Below, one piece after another: positions 1-13,782 of a stretch of DNA of 64,000 nt. The notes under the pieces were generated by a model. That model ran no database searches and was not told the origin of the DNA. It saw only the letters and a program-made list of their open reading frames with translations. The translations under genes were made by a program, and so were the position numbers. Each line of letters begins with the position of its first letter. The stretch's first letter is position 1. Source of the DNA: Cichorium intybus (taxonomy: Eukaryota > Streptophyta > Magnoliopsida > Asterales > Asteraceae); NCBI GenBank assembly GCA_023525715.1, contig CM042016.1, forward strand, positions 63,419,382 to 63,483,381, in the 5' to 3' direction.

Positions 1-9
1 GCATCTCGT

Positions 10-3000
10 ATGCGCAACTATCTCAAAACCAAAGGCAAAGACATTTGGCGTTCGGTTGAGGAAGGACGTCATCTTCCAACCTTCACTCCCAGACCTAACA
101 CGGCTAAAGAAGCACTAGGTGGCATTTCTCAACCAAGGCTAACCCCCTTGGACATTGAGAAAATGGACAATGATCAAATCGCCTTCACTTAGATTCAATG
201 TGGAGTACCACCAGAACTCTTCGATCTCATACAAAACTGTAGTACAGCTCAGCATATCTGGGTTCTTCTTTAAAACATGTTCCTAGGAACAGAAGAGGCA
301 AAAGATCAAAAGTTGGTGTCAAGCGTTTCAGACTACACGCACTTTTCAACATTTGCCGGAGAATCTCTAAGTCAAGCATTCACCCGGTTCTCCATAATCG
401 TTACCAGACTCCTAAGTTCTGGAGCAGAAAGAACCAATCAAGAAATCAATCTTCGATTTCTTGAAGGGTTCGGAAAATACTGGGTACTCGTCAAGATGAT
501 TCTTCAAGATTCTGGCAAATTAAAAACGTTCAACATGTACCGACTATACAACAATCTTATCGGACAAGAACGAGATATCAAAGGTAATCAACAACTTCAA
601 CTTGGCGGACCTCTAGCCTTAGTTGCTGAGCACAACCATCAGACAAAGAACATCCCTCAGCAACAAGCCAATTCAAACACCACTAGCCCTCAGATCATTC
701 TAACCCAAAATACTCAGTCTCAACAAACAAACTCCATACCTTCATACCATCCCTCTCAACCACAAATCTCTTACCCATCAAACTACCAAACTCCAACAAA
801 ACAATACAAATCATCTTCAATCTCCCAACCATCCATTCAATCCAAATCTCCTACCCTTGCACTACCAGCACCGGTACAAACTTCTGACTCTCACTACTCA
901 AAATACGACGAAGCTGAAGAAGCAGCATACCAACATGAAATCGCATTGATCAGTCAAAAACTCAACAGGATACCATCCTACTCTAACACCAAAAAGAACT
1001 ATCATCCCACCAACCAAAATGGAGGATTTCAATCCAGAAACAGCTATCAAAGAGGACATCAGAATTCCAACCAAAATCGTTATTACCAGAAACCGGAAGA
1101 TCAGCACAAAGAAAAAACAAAGCCAGATCCCGCTATGAGCTCTAACCCTGCTCCAACTGCTGAAACGAAAGAATCAGAAGTGATCAAATGTCACAACTGC
1201 GGAGGTCTATGGCATTATGCTGCTGACTGCCGAGCACCAAGAAATTATCCAAAGGCAAAAGACGAAGAAAAGGTCAAAGCATCCGTAGCATCGGAAATGT
1301 GGAAATATGGTCTTCAGGAGATGATGATGAGCAGTTTGAAAACAAAAGAAAACGAGGACAAGGATTTGGAGAATGCATGATAGTACAGGCAAATCGAGAA
1401 ACTCCAATCCCAGGTCTGACAAGTTCCAAACATTCCGAGAACATCGCAGAATCCTCATCTTCTTACACACCAAAGAACTATGCCTTCATGGTCAACCATA
1501 AGACATGCAAAGGTGTCAGCATCATAGAACAGGTACGTAACATGCTCCATACACATCAAATTTACTCTAACAATCTAGAACCTGCTCTAGAAAATATATC
1601 TAACACTTGTGCATATGCGTTAGCTGCGTATCAGCGGGTGTTGGAAGAAAGAGATAATGGGTATGACGAGGTGCTAAAGTTGAAAAGTAGACTTGAAGAT
1701 AAAAAGCTATTTTGTGACAAGCTTACTGCTGATTTGAAGATCGAACAAACTTCTAGAACTTCGTTAGAAAACTCAAATCAGCTTTTGACATCACAAAGGG
1801 ATTTAGCCCGAAGTGATAATGTAAGGTTAAACAAATTAATAGATCAGTTGTATCATGCAACTGAAGTTTTCAAATCTCATTCTAATATTAATTCTCAGAA
1901 AATACTTTCAATTAGGGATGGGCAAGAAAAACCACAAATAAAAATTATCCTATATACAACAAAAAAGTCCATTCTTTCAATATCCTTCAAATGAATACAA
2001 TGATAAGCACGATAAAGACACAACCATGAACTCTTCTGAAACTCTAGATTTTGAATCAGAAAATGCCACTTCTGAGTCAAAAATGGGAGTCAACATTCCC
2101 TTCTCATACTACTCAAAAGTAGACATTGCCGAAATCAGTAAACTGTCTATAGCTTCAGTCCCATTCATGCCTAGACAAATGACCACGATCACAAACAGTC
2201 CATCATCAAGCTCTCAGTAACATTGTCTTTTAGAATACACTTCCAAAATCTTGGAAAATTCAGACAAAGAGAAAGTTGATGAGAAAATTGAAATGGAGAA
2301 GTCCCTAAGCAATATTATTATAAATAAAAATTTTAACAAAATAAAAATCAGAAATCCTAAAGCTGCTGACATATCCAAGATGACTTCTGAATCATCGAGT
2401 TCCGATACACAGTTATCCGAAGATACATCACAACGTAATCTTTCAGAAAAACCAATCAGAATCTCGCTCAAAAATCTTAAAGCTAATCATGAAGAGATAG
2501 ACTCTTTGAATGATCCCACATTCCAAAAATATATCCACAAGGGATTACTTCCGACTCCAAAAATCAAATTCATTCAACAATTTCAAACCATCAGAAAAAT
2601 AGATTACAACTCGGAATTTCCAAAACTAACAAGAAATTCAAAAATAGCTCAAAAATATCCATCCACTTCTAAGCAACCAGTGAATGAAGTCTTGAAACCA
2701 AAAATATCATTTTCCAAAATCTTCAGAAGCAACAAACAAACGACAAATATCATCGGAACCAAATCTCAGAACTACCACTGTTCTGATACCACTCCGAAAA
2801 TTTTAAAACGACAACAAAATAATACTTGTTGCCATTGCTGCAAACATTATTCTAAGCCCATTATGGCTAGTACTTCAAAAACTTTCAAAAATACAAAAAA
2901 TGCCTATTCCACAAAACCTTTAAAAAGATTTGTTCAAAAATGGATTGTGAAATCACCTACCTCAGAATCAAATTCTTCCCCTAAAACAGAAACTCTCACC

Positions 3001-3066
3001 AAATCTTCCATGCCTACTAAAACAAATGGGACCAAACAAGTTTGGATGCCCAAACTAACTATTTAA
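10..3066 (+). pseudogene. Copia A gag (nucleocapsid), broken
   Basis: This is the gag polyprotein that would package element RNA. The part before 277 contains in-frame stops (TAG at 190-192, then a TAA), so the first open segment is 277-1380. That segment has a Gag region, a Q/S/P-rich low-complexity stretch and a CCHC knuckle (C305, C308, H313, C318; spacing CX2CX4HX4C). A frame change near 1299-1380 leads into 1299-1994, a heptad-rich predicted coiled coil. A further stop-separated basic Ser/Lys-rich segment (2026-2220, 2251-3066) ends in the motif KQVWMPK, of a kind often found just before a Copia protease. At least three breaks are visible, so it is not a working protein. Confidence 0.75.
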
Positions 3067-4592
3067 CTTTTCAGGCTTTTAGCACGGAAGAGCAGGATGA
3101 TGAATGGCTAATTGATAGCGCCTGCTCAATGCACATGACCGGAAGATTGGAGTTTCTAAGGGATTATAGAGAAGTCAATTTTGGAGGATATGTTACATTC
3201 GAAAACGACGCAAATGGCATCATCAAAGGCTATGGTGTACTGACAAACGAAAACTTTACCATTCAGAAAGTTGCCTACGTCCTCAGACTAAAACACAATT
3301 TAATAAGTGTAGGTCAACTAGTCAGTACTGGTCTCCGAGTTGAATTTGACAATGAATTCAGCTATATTATGACTGGTACCAGAGAAAGATGTCTAATCCG
3401 TTCACCAAGACAAATCAATATGTTCCCTCTAGACATCACTATGTTTCCTGGAAAACCAAAACTATGCTTACTAACAAAAGCTCACTCCGAAGTCAGTTGG
3501 TTATGGCATCGGAAACTAGCTCATCTCAACTTCCGATACATGAATCAGTTGGTAACTGGAGAAATGGTCAGATGATTGCCACTTCTGAGGTTTGACAACG
3601 AAAACTTATGTGCAGCATGCACATTTGGGAAACAAAAGAAAAAACCTCACAAAACAATCTCCGACTCAAAACTTCTTCATATGGATCTCTGTGGTCCATC
3701 AACAGTTGCTAGTATAAATCACAAGAAATATATCCTGGTCATCGTGGACGACTACTCCCGATTCACCTGGGTGTTCTTCTTAAGATTAAAATCAGACACC
3801 TACTCAGAACTCAGAAACTTTATCACATCAATCGAACTTAAGATTCAACTTCCAGTAAGAAGAATCCGAAGTGATAATGGAACTGACTTCAAGAACAAGC
3901 AAATCGAAGAATTTCTGACATCCAAAGGAATAGAGCATAACTTCTCAGCACCATACACACCACAGCAAAACGGTGAAGTCGAAAGAAGAAACAGAACTCT
4001 AGTAGAAGCAGCCCGATCAATGCTAAACTTTGCAAATCTTCCTCTAACCTTCTGGGCAGAAGCAATATCAACTGCTTGCTTTGTTCAAAATCGATCCATC
4101 ATCAACAAGAGGCTACAGATGACTCCCTATGAAGTTTTAAACAAAAGAAAACCCAATGTTAAATTCTTTCATATATTTGGCTGCCGATGCTTCGTTAAAA
4201 ACAACAAAGATCATTTGGGAAAATTTGCACCCAAAAGCTATGAAGCAATATTCATGGGATATTCATTAAAATCAGTAGCTTATCGGGTCCTAAACAAAAG
4301 AACACGAGTTATAGAAGAAAGTTTTGACATAGAATTCGACGATCAATACCAATAGAGAAAGAAGAATCAAGATATTCTATATGTAATGGAAAATGATGTT
4401 CTAGTGGGACATCGACCCATTCATACAGTTGAAATTGATTACGACTTACTCTTTGATCCATCAGAAACAGCAAAAGAAGCCAAAGTTGTCCATTCTCCTA
4501 ACGCAATTCAGCAAATTATCTCAGCATCTGGACCAACCACTTCCTCAGAACCTACTGTTAGTTCTATACGCCCAATGATGATCATAAAATGA
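3042..4592 (+). pseudogene. Copia A pol N-terminal half: protease, GAG-preintegrase, integrase
   Basis: The aspartic protease motif WLIDSACSMHMTG follows shortly after 3042. The GAG-preintegrase motif WLWHRKLAHL comes next, then a TGA at 3573-3575. The integrase core (3576-4355) shows HMDLCGP, RSDNGTDF and NGEVERRNRT, with 35 residues between the second Asp and the Glu (DD35E). A TAG at 4353-4355 ends this frame; the same frame continues into a hinge that is interrupted by Copia B at 4556. The start overlaps the gag frame by 25 nt in a different frame. Two nonsense codons and the insertion inactivate it. Confidence 0.85.
4551..4555. repeat. Target site duplication CCTAC, left copy (Copia B)
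   Basis: CCTAC directly precedes the TG of the Copia B 5' LTR and recurs directly after the CA of its 3' LTR at 13778-13782. A perfect 5-bp duplication is the expected footprint of Copia integration. It fixes both insertion edges in the Copia A hinge. Confidence 0.95.
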
Positions 4593-4790
4593 TATTACTA
4601 ATAATACATGATCCTATAGGGTCACACCAACAACAAGTTTGACACCAATTAATCGTTTAGAATGTTAAATTTGATTTCACATCAAATGATACTAAACGTG
4701 CAATTTAATCTTATGAGTTATTGTTATTTGAGATAAATAATAATAACTCCAAAATTAAAGGTTGACTAATAATTCATATGTGATGAATTA

Positions 4791-4935
<145 letters not shown>

Positions 4936-5030
4936 CAATTAAATTGTTGAAATTGTTAAATGATTTAATTGATTTATAAGTAAGCCTTTTATTTAATTTA
5001 ATTGGTAAATTAAATAAAATATACATACTG

Positions 5031-5189
<159 letters not shown>

Positions 5190-5881
5190 TAAGATTGTAT
5201 GTGTTCAAATGGTTTATTTATATATATGATTATGGGTTAAATGTTATCCCATTAAAGAAAATGAAGATGTATTATTTATAAGCTTTTAATTGTCAAAGTT
5301 TTATAAATAATAAGATTCAAACTAACTCTCCTTTTGACTAGTATATGTTCGGCCATCATGGAGAGACAAAGCATGGGAAGAAGTCTTAAAAGTGGAGTAA
5401 GATGCTTTATGTCTTATAGGTTTGACCATAGAAAACACAAGTGGTCTTTCTTTTAAATATAAGGCAATTGTTTTCTCTTCTTTTTGTTGAGTGTGGCCGA
5501 ACATAGCAAGGGAGAGAGAGACCATCTTCTTACTCCAAAAATCAGCCAAGAACTTTTCCATCTTGCATGCCAAAAATCGTTTGAAGCATCAAGGTTTAAA
5601 GGTGTTCGTATTGCAAGTTGTGGAACTAGCATTCAAGAGTGTTCAAGCTTGTGGTAGATCAACTATAGAGGGATTCTAACTTGATTCCTAGCTATCAAAA
5701 TCGTCCAAACCAAGCTCAAGAAGAAAGTTTTGATCTTAAACTTAATCTATGCTTCTTCTTCATCTTATCTTTACATGCATGTAGCATGATCCTCTTGGAA
5801 TGAAATTCGTGTTCATGATTTTTGCTTCCGTTGCAACTTCAAGTTTTGAAACTCATAACATGAACATGGATTTCCAACAAT

Positions 5882-5898
5882 TGGTATCAGAGCCATGG
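5882..5898 (+). promoter_or_regulatory. Copia B primer binding site, initiator-Met tRNA
   Basis: TGGTATCAGAGCCATGG lies two bases inside the 5' LTR. It is complementary to the 3' end of plant initiator methionine tRNA, the usual Copia minus-strand primer. Confidence 0.9.
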
Positions 5899-7797
5899 CT
5901 ATATTGCTGTCTAGATAATAAGTTTATTTGGATAAACTTGGTTTTTGGAAGCCATGAATGTTCATCTTCTTGAATGCAATGTTCATGCATGGCTTATTTG
6001 ACAACATGCATATATATAATCTATGATTTTATGTAGCCAACTAAAATTTATGTTTGCATGCATTTGGTTACATAATTGTTGCCTTAGAAAAACAAAGTGT
6101 TGATTTTCTTATGATTTTATGTGATAAAATGGTGCATAAACAAGCCAAGGAGTACGTGTTGCATGTTTTGTGTTTAAAATTCAATTTGGTTGTAATCTAT
6201 TCTTTTATTCAAATGGTTTGTAATAATAATTAGTTATTTACTTCTTTTATTCATTTTGTAAGTATTAGAATAGTTGTATTCTTTTGTATCTTTCATAAAA
6301 TGTAACAAGAGAAGGAAGTAAAAGACCAAGAGAAGATTGCACCCAACAGCAACACTTCCTGGATAGCTGCTGTCCAGATTTCGAATCTGTTAAGCAAGGA
6401 CTTAAAAATTCATATCTTGGTCATTTGGTGATATACTTGTTGGTAACTTTAATATCTAGTATATACATTAAGTTTTAACAAGTATTAGCATCAATATGGC
6501 TAAGAATGAAGTGAAGAAAGCAACAAAAATCACAAAAACCCTCCTGTTAGAGGCTATTCCTGTTGCAAGTTTTAGGAGGCCAAAGGAAAATTCACAAGCT
6601 CTTCCATGGTGTCAAGAAATGGTGGTTCAAATGTCATTTGATGATATAAGAAGCTTGGCAAAATTGTAGCCAAATCGAAGATCATTTGGTTGAGTTTTTG
6701 TCACCTTTTTGTCCCTAGGTTTGGACTTGATATTTCATGTATGGCTCACATGAAATATCAAACTAGTTGGCTTGTGTTTATGCACCCATGCATGCATGTG
6801 ATGATTGAATGTTTTATTATTTTATGTTGTGGATGAAAATAAGATTTTTCATGCTAAACAACCTAGATAATTAAACATAATCATCAAGGAGTTTGTAATT
6901 TTCAAATTGACATATAAAACATAAGATATAATACAATTGGTTTTATTAAAATGGGTTTTGTTATAAAACCTATAAAGTCAAGTTTTGAAAATAAATGAAA
7001 CAAATAAAATGGAGATTTTATGAATTCTTACAAACTCCAACCCTAAGTAATAATGGTAATTATTTAGGATTAAAATTGGTTCTTATGTATGTGATCAAAC
7101 TCAAACTTAATATTGGATATTAATTCTAATTTTGACCACAAACAAAGAATTAATAAAATGGAGATTTTATGAATGAAGGAACCAATTAACAAAATTAAGA
7201 TTTTAGTGGTACCATGTTCATTGGATGCATGCAATTTACATGATACCATATGTTTTTCAAAATTAGAATTGTAAAACATACAAATCCCTTTCAAAATACA
7301 AATCAATGCCATCCCTCTTAAAGACACTCATGTATCACTTGCATATCCTTGTGGGATAAAGGTTACCTAACCACTTGGAGTCTTCTTGTGATACAAGAGG
7401 TAGTTTTGCAATATTGATGGGATAAAGGATACCTAACCATCAATAGTTGTCAAAACTACACGTCCGTTTAAGTGGGATGATTTGTTTGGAAATCTTTTGT
7501 GATAAAGGTCACCTAAGCAGTAGAAATCCAAGGCATAGATGGGATCAAACATGTCAAACTTATAAATGTTATAATCGCATCCCATGCCTCTAGAAATTAT
7601 ATTTGGATATAATTGGTAAACCATTACCTACCTTGTTGATTCGAATAGGCGGGATAAATGATACCTAACCACTTATTCGTATTGCAACTTGGATTCTAGA
7701 CCTTAATCAATTAAGGTTTGTGAAACAAGAAAGGGTATTAATTATTAAGGATTTAATATCATAATTTACTAAATTGAACCTTGTTAAAATTTTGTAG
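5899..7797 (+). other. Copia B 5' untranslated leader
   Basis: About 1.9 kb between the primer site and the gag ATG, AT-rich and with no convincing ORF. Between about 7330 and 7680 a short phrase containing GGGATAAAGG and ACCTAACCA recurs four or five times with variation, for example near 7355, 7420 and 7652. A packaging or RNA-structure role is possible but not shown. Confidence 0.6.
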
Positions 7798-10700
7798 ATG
7801 ACACCAAACACAACAAACTCGGCTCCTAACAAAACTTCACTACGGTCTCTCCTTGAGGGAGAAAAACTTAACCACACCAACTTCTTAGATTGGTACCGTA
7901 GTGTGAGAATAGTTCTCAAACAAGAAAAGAAAGAATATGTTCTCAATGAACCACTTCCTGAAGAGCCCCCTGCCATTCCTAAGCCTGCACACGATGCATG
8001 GCTTAAAAAGATGGATGATTCCATTGATGCATCATGCCTCATGTTGGCAACCATGATTCCCGACCTTCAGAAGGATTTAGAGAATCATTCAGCCTATGAC
8101 ATGATTAATCAATTGAAGGAAATGTTCCATCAACTTGCAAGAACGGAATGGTTCGAAACTGTTCGGGCTTTCCATGCTTGTAAGATGGAGGATGGGCAGA
8201 CGGTTAGCTCTTATGTGCTCAAAATGAAGAGTCACATTGATCATTTGGCACCTCTTGGAGTTGTGATGTCCGAAGAGCTAGCAACGGATATGATCCTTAA
8301 CTCCTTGACAAAGTCTTTTGATCCCTTTGTCATGAATTATAACATGAATGGTTTGAACAATACTATCCCGGAATTGCATGGGATGCTAATTACCGCGGAA
8401 AAGAATCTGCCTAAGAAAACCACTGAAGTTCTCATGATCAAGGAAGGTGGTACAAAGAGGACTAGACCCGAACACCCCACAAACTCCAAGGGTAAAGGGA
8501 AGGCAAAGGTTGTCAAAGGAAAGGGCAAGAAAGTTGTCCAACCATCCCGACCACCCAAGAAGAAAGCAAAGGTAGCCAAAGAAGACACGTGCTTCAAATG
8601 TGGCAAAGTTTGGCATTGGAAGAGAAACTGCCCTACCTACCTTGCGGAGTTGAAGAAGAAGAAGGTCGGTGAGGGAACTTCAGGTATCTATGTGATAGAC
8701 CTAGAACTTTATAATTTATCTCCTAACACATGGGTATTTGATACTGGTTGTGGAACTCACATTTGTAATATGTTGCAGGGGTTCAAAAGGAGTAGGCGAC
8801 TGAAGGCAAACGAGGTAGTACTCCGGGTTGGAAACAGTGCAAGGGTTGCGGTGGATTCAATTGGAAGTTTTGATTTATTACTACCTAGTGGCTTGTATTT
8901 GACATTGTTGAATGTTTATTATGTTCCTAGCTTGACTAGGAATATTATTTCGGTTGCTAAGTTGAAACAATGTGGTTTTGATCTATGCTTTATAAATGAT
9001 GACATTTGTGTTTCTAAAAACAATGTATTCTATTTCGAGGCTAGGCCTTTAAATGGAATTTATGAAGTAAACCTTAATGAAAAGACTAACCATGGCTCTT
9101 TATACCACACTTTCACCAAAAGACCCAAATGTGATTTGAGTCAAATTTATCTATGGCATTGTCGCCTTGGGCATATAAACAAGAAACGCATATCCCAACT
9201 TCAAAAGAGTGGACTTTTGAAGGCAAATGAGAATGACTCATTTGACATATGTGAATCTTGTTTACATGGCAAGATGACTAAAGATCCTTTCTCGGGAACT
9301 AATGAGAGGGCAAAGGACTTGTTAGGAATCATACATACGGATGTATGTGGTCCTTTCAAGCCATTGACTAGATATGGTGAAAGATATTTCATCACCTTCA
9401 CTGATGACTTTAGTCGTTTTGGATATGTTTATTTAATTAAACATAAACATGAGGAGTTTGAAATGTTCAAAACATTTCAAAGTGAAGTGGAAAATCAACT
9501 CAACAAAACAATTAAAGTTCTTCGTTCTGATAGAGGAGGTGAGTACTTAAGTACAAACTTTATGGATCATCTTAAGACTTGTGGAATTGTTTCACAACTT
9601 ACTCCACCTGGAACACCACAACATAATGGTGTATCTGAGAGGCGGAACCGAACACTATTGGATATGGTTTGATCCATGATGAGTAGAAGTACTCTACCTT
9701 TATCATTTTAGGGTTATGCTTTACAAACAGCTGCTCGTCTCCTAAACATGGCACCTACTAAGAAGGTAGATAAAACGCCTTATGAGATTTGGCATGGAAG
9801 GGTTCCATCTTTGTCCTATCTCAAGGTATGGGGTTGTGAAGCTTATGTTAGACAAGAAGCTTCAAAGAAACTAGAACCCCGTTCAACTAAGTGTATCTTT
9901 GTAGGGTATCCGAAAGATTGTCTTGGATACTACTTCTACAATCCCATAGAGAATAAGATATTTATTTCTTGAAAAGCTGAATTCCTAGAAAACAAGTTTC
10001 TGACGGAAGAGGCTAGTGGGAGGTTTGTAGAACTTGAAGAACTTCAGGAACCACAGCCTGATACACAAGAAATTGGATCTAGCATTCAACAAGGAATTGT
10101 TGAACCTGAACAAACAATTGATCAGGAACAAATTGTAACACAACATGTTCGCAGATCTAGTAGGGTTCGATTTGAACCTGAAAGGTATGGTTACCTAATG
10201 ATGGAAGAGGAATGTTATACGATAGATTCTGATGAACCCGTCAACTACCAGAGTGCAATGTCAGATCCTGAATCTGATAAATGGCTTGAAGCCATGAACA
10301 CTGAGATGCAATCCATGCACGATAACCAAGTATGGGACTTGGTTAATCTTCCCACCAATTGTAAGACTGTTGGGAACAAATGGGTTTTCAAGAAGAAAAC
10401 CTACATGGATGGAAATGTTCACACTTTTAAGGCTAGACTGTCGCTAAAGGATACACACAAACTCATGGTATAGACTATGATGAGACCTTTTCACCAGTGG
10501 CAATGATCAAGTCAATTAGGATACTTTTTGCCATAGCCGCATACTATGATTATGAGATATGGCAAATGGATGTCAAGACCGCTTTCCTTAATGGACACTT
10601 ATTGGAAGATGTCTATATGGATCAACCTGAAGGTTTTGTCGATCCTAAGCATCCAAACAAAGTGTGCAAGCTTAAAAGATCTATTTATGGATTGAAGCAA

Positions 10701-11816
10701 GCGTCTTGAACATGGAACATCCGCTTTGATGAAAAGATTACAAATTTTGGATTCATCAAAAATGAGGATGACTCCTGTGTTTACAAGAAAGCTAGTGGGA
10801 GCATAGTCATATTCCTAGTATTGTATGTTGATGACATACTTCTATTTGGAAATGACATCCCAACCTTAAAAGGTGTCAAAACGTTCCTTGAGAACTGTTT
10901 CTCAATGAAGAACTTAGGAGAAGCTGCTTATATATTAGGCATAAAGATGTATAGAGATAGATCTAAGAGACTTATTGGTCTAAGCCAAAGTGTATATATT
11001 GATAAAATCTTGAAAAGGTTCAAGATGCAAGACTCCAAAAGAGGATTCTTGCCAATACCACATGGCACCATCCTAAGTAAGTTTCAGTGCCCAAGCACTA
11101 GGACTGAACTTGAAAGGATGAAACATGTCCCATATGCTTCGGCAATTGGGTCCATCATGTATGCCATGTTATGCACTAGGCCCGACGTCTCATGTGCCTT
11201 AAGCATGACTAGTATATATCAACAGAACCCAGGTGAAGCCCACTGGACTGCTGTAAAGAATATTCTTAAGTACTTAAGAAGAACTAAAGATATGTTTTTA
11301 GTTTACGGTGGTTTGGAAGAAAGCTTAAAGGTAAACGGTTACACTGACGCAAGCTTCCAAACAGATAGGGACGATTCGAGATCTCAATCTGGGTATGTCT
11401 TTATTTTAAATGGAGAAGCCGTGTCTTGGAAGAGTTCCAAACAAGAAGTGATTGCACAATCCACTACAGAATCAGAATATGTTGCTGCTTCGGAAGCTGC
11501 TCAAGAAGCTGTCTGGATGAGAAAGTTCATTGAAGATCTAGGGGTTGTTCCTTTCATTCGGGACCCTATAGAAATCTTATGTGATAATCTAGGTGCTATA
11601 GCTCAGGCAAAGGAACCTAGATCGCATCAAAAGACCAAACACATTCACTGAAGGTATAACTACATACGACATGAAGTTAAGAATGGTGAAATAAGTATTC
11701 ACAAGGTTCATACAGATCAGAATTTGGCAGACCCATTCACGAAGCCTTTACCTCAAGCTAAGAATGAAAGTCACGCTAAGGGTATAGGACTTCGTTTTTC
11801 TAATGAATGGATTTGA
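7798..11816 (+). pseudogene. Copia B gag-pol polyprotein, broken
   Basis: A single ancestral frame encodes gag (UBN2-like N-terminus, then a Lys-rich stretch), a CCHC knuckle (C265, C268, H273, C278), protease (WVFDTGCGTHI, Asp315), GAG-preintegrase (LWHCRLGH from residue 452), integrase (Asp515, Asp578, Glu614; 35 residues between the last two), then RT (QMDVKTAFLNG, YVDDILLFG near 10825) and RNase H (TESEYVAASEA near 11467). Breaks are TGA 9670, TAG 9709, TGA 9970, a one-base loss near 10440, TGA 10707 and TGA 11649. The gag-to-integrase part is intact for 624 codons. The start is the first ATG after the leader and opens with a normal gag N-terminus. Confidence 0.92.
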
Positions 11817-12594
11817 TTTGTGTTTAGTGTTTTATGAATATGAAACTATGTAAACAACAATAATTATGTGATATATGTGACGTGATGTTTCATTCATAAT
11901 TTTGTGTTTTATTAGCATGTTTAATCCTTGAATAATTTAGTTATTCTAAACGTCCATAGTCAATCATAGTTGTGGGAGTAATTATGAAGTAAGACTAATA
12001 TGAATTGGATTGGTTGACTTTTATGGGTAAAAGTAGCAAAAGGTTGCAACCAAATTCATAAGTACTTGTTAGTGAACGAGTATTGGACTTGACCCGTTTC
12101 AAGATCACTCCATGGATCATCGTCATAAGTGATTCTTGAATAAAGGTATTATCATTGTATCCTTAGACCTGAGATACATATTTGGGACTCAAGTATAGGA
12201 AGTGCTATGCTTTGATATGGTTCATCATTGTTCTTGAAAAATAGACAACCATACAGACCATACTCATGTATAGTACTAACTATATGAGGGGAGTATGTAG
12301 TCAAGACGGGATTTGTTCCTCTTATGTGCTGAGAGTTAGACATCTAGGCGCCTGATTGAAAGTTGAACATAAAATGAGAATGATTAAGATCCATGTCTCA
12401 TGATTCAACATGATGTCTGTGACAAAGGGATAATTGATAGATAACCTTGTACATCATTTAGAGCCTCGTGCTTATGAAGAATTGGATGTTGTTGAATGGC
12501 ATTATGTCATGCATTATTGGGGGCAGTGAAATGTTGCTAGACGTTTATCACTGTCTGTATCATTCTATGATGCAACCTTGTGCAAGTGGGAGAT
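11817..12594 (+). other. Copia B 3' untranslated region and polypurine tract
   Basis: Non-coding DNA between the end of pol and the 3' LTR. It ends in the purine-rich tract AAGTGGGAGAT at about 12583-12594, immediately before the LTR TG, which is the expected plus-strand primer. Confidence 0.75.
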
Positions 12595-12829
12595 TGTTAG
12601 TTCTATATGCCCAAGGATGATCATAAAATGATATTACTAATAATACATGATCCTATAGGGTCACACCAACAACAAGTTTGACACCAATTAATCGTTTAGA
12701 ATGTTAAATTTGATTTAACATCAAATGATACTAAACTTGGAATTTAATCTTATGAGTTATTGTTATTTGAGATAAATAATAATAGCTCCAAAATTAAAGG
12801 TTGACTAATAATTCATATTTGATGAATTA

Positions 12830-12884
<55 letters not shown>

Positions 12885-12979
12885 CAATTAAATTGTTTAA
12901 ATTGTTAAATGATTTAATTGATTTATAAGTAAGCCTTTTATTTAATTTAATTGGTAAATAAAATAAAATATACATACTG

Positions 12980-13071
<92 letters not shown>

Positions 13072-13777
13072 ATAATTATACAATTAAGATTGTATGTGTT
13101 CAAATGGTTTATTTATATATATGATTATGGGTTAAATGTTATCCCATTAAAGAAAATGAAGATGTATTATTTATAAGCTTTTAATTGTCAAAGTTTTATA
13201 AATAATAAAATTCAAACTAACTCTCCTTTTGACTAGTATATGTTCGGCCATCATGGAGAGACAAAGCATGGGAAGAAGTCTTAAAAGTGGAGTAAGATGC
13301 TTTATGTCTTCTAGGTTTGACCATAGAAAACACAAGTGGTCTTTCTTTTAAATATAAGGCAATTGTTTTCTCTTCTTTTTGTTGAGTGTGGCCGAACATA
13401 GCAAGGGAGAGAGAGAGACCATCTTCTTACTCCAAAAATCAGCCAAGAACTTCTCCATCTTGCATGCCAAAAATCGTTTGAAGCATCAAGGTTTAAAGGT
13501 GTTCTTATTGCAAGTTGTGGAACTAGCATTCAAGAGTGTTCAAGCTTGTGGTGGGTCAACTATAGAGGGATTCTAACTTGATTCCTAGCTATCAAAATCA
13601 TCCAAACCAAGCTCTAGAAGAAAGGTTATGATCTTGAACTTAATCTATGCTTCTTCTTCATCTTATCTTTACATGCATGTAGCATGATCCACTTGGAATG
13701 AAATTCGTGTTCATGATTTTTGCTTCCATTGCAACTTCAAGTTTTGAAACTCATAACATGAACATGGATTTCCAACA
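12595..13777 (+). repeat. Copia B 3' LTR
   Basis: 1183 bp, TG...CA, partner of 4556-5879. The AT tracts (12833-12883, 12981-13059) are shorter than in the 5' LTR. Scattered base differences show that both LTRs have aged since insertion. Confidence 0.95.
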
Positions 13778-13782
13778 CCTAC
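13778..13782. repeat. Target site duplication CCTAC, right copy (Copia B)
   Basis: Directly follows the CA end of the 3' LTR and matches 4551-4555. Copia A coding sequence resumes here. Confidence 0.95.
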
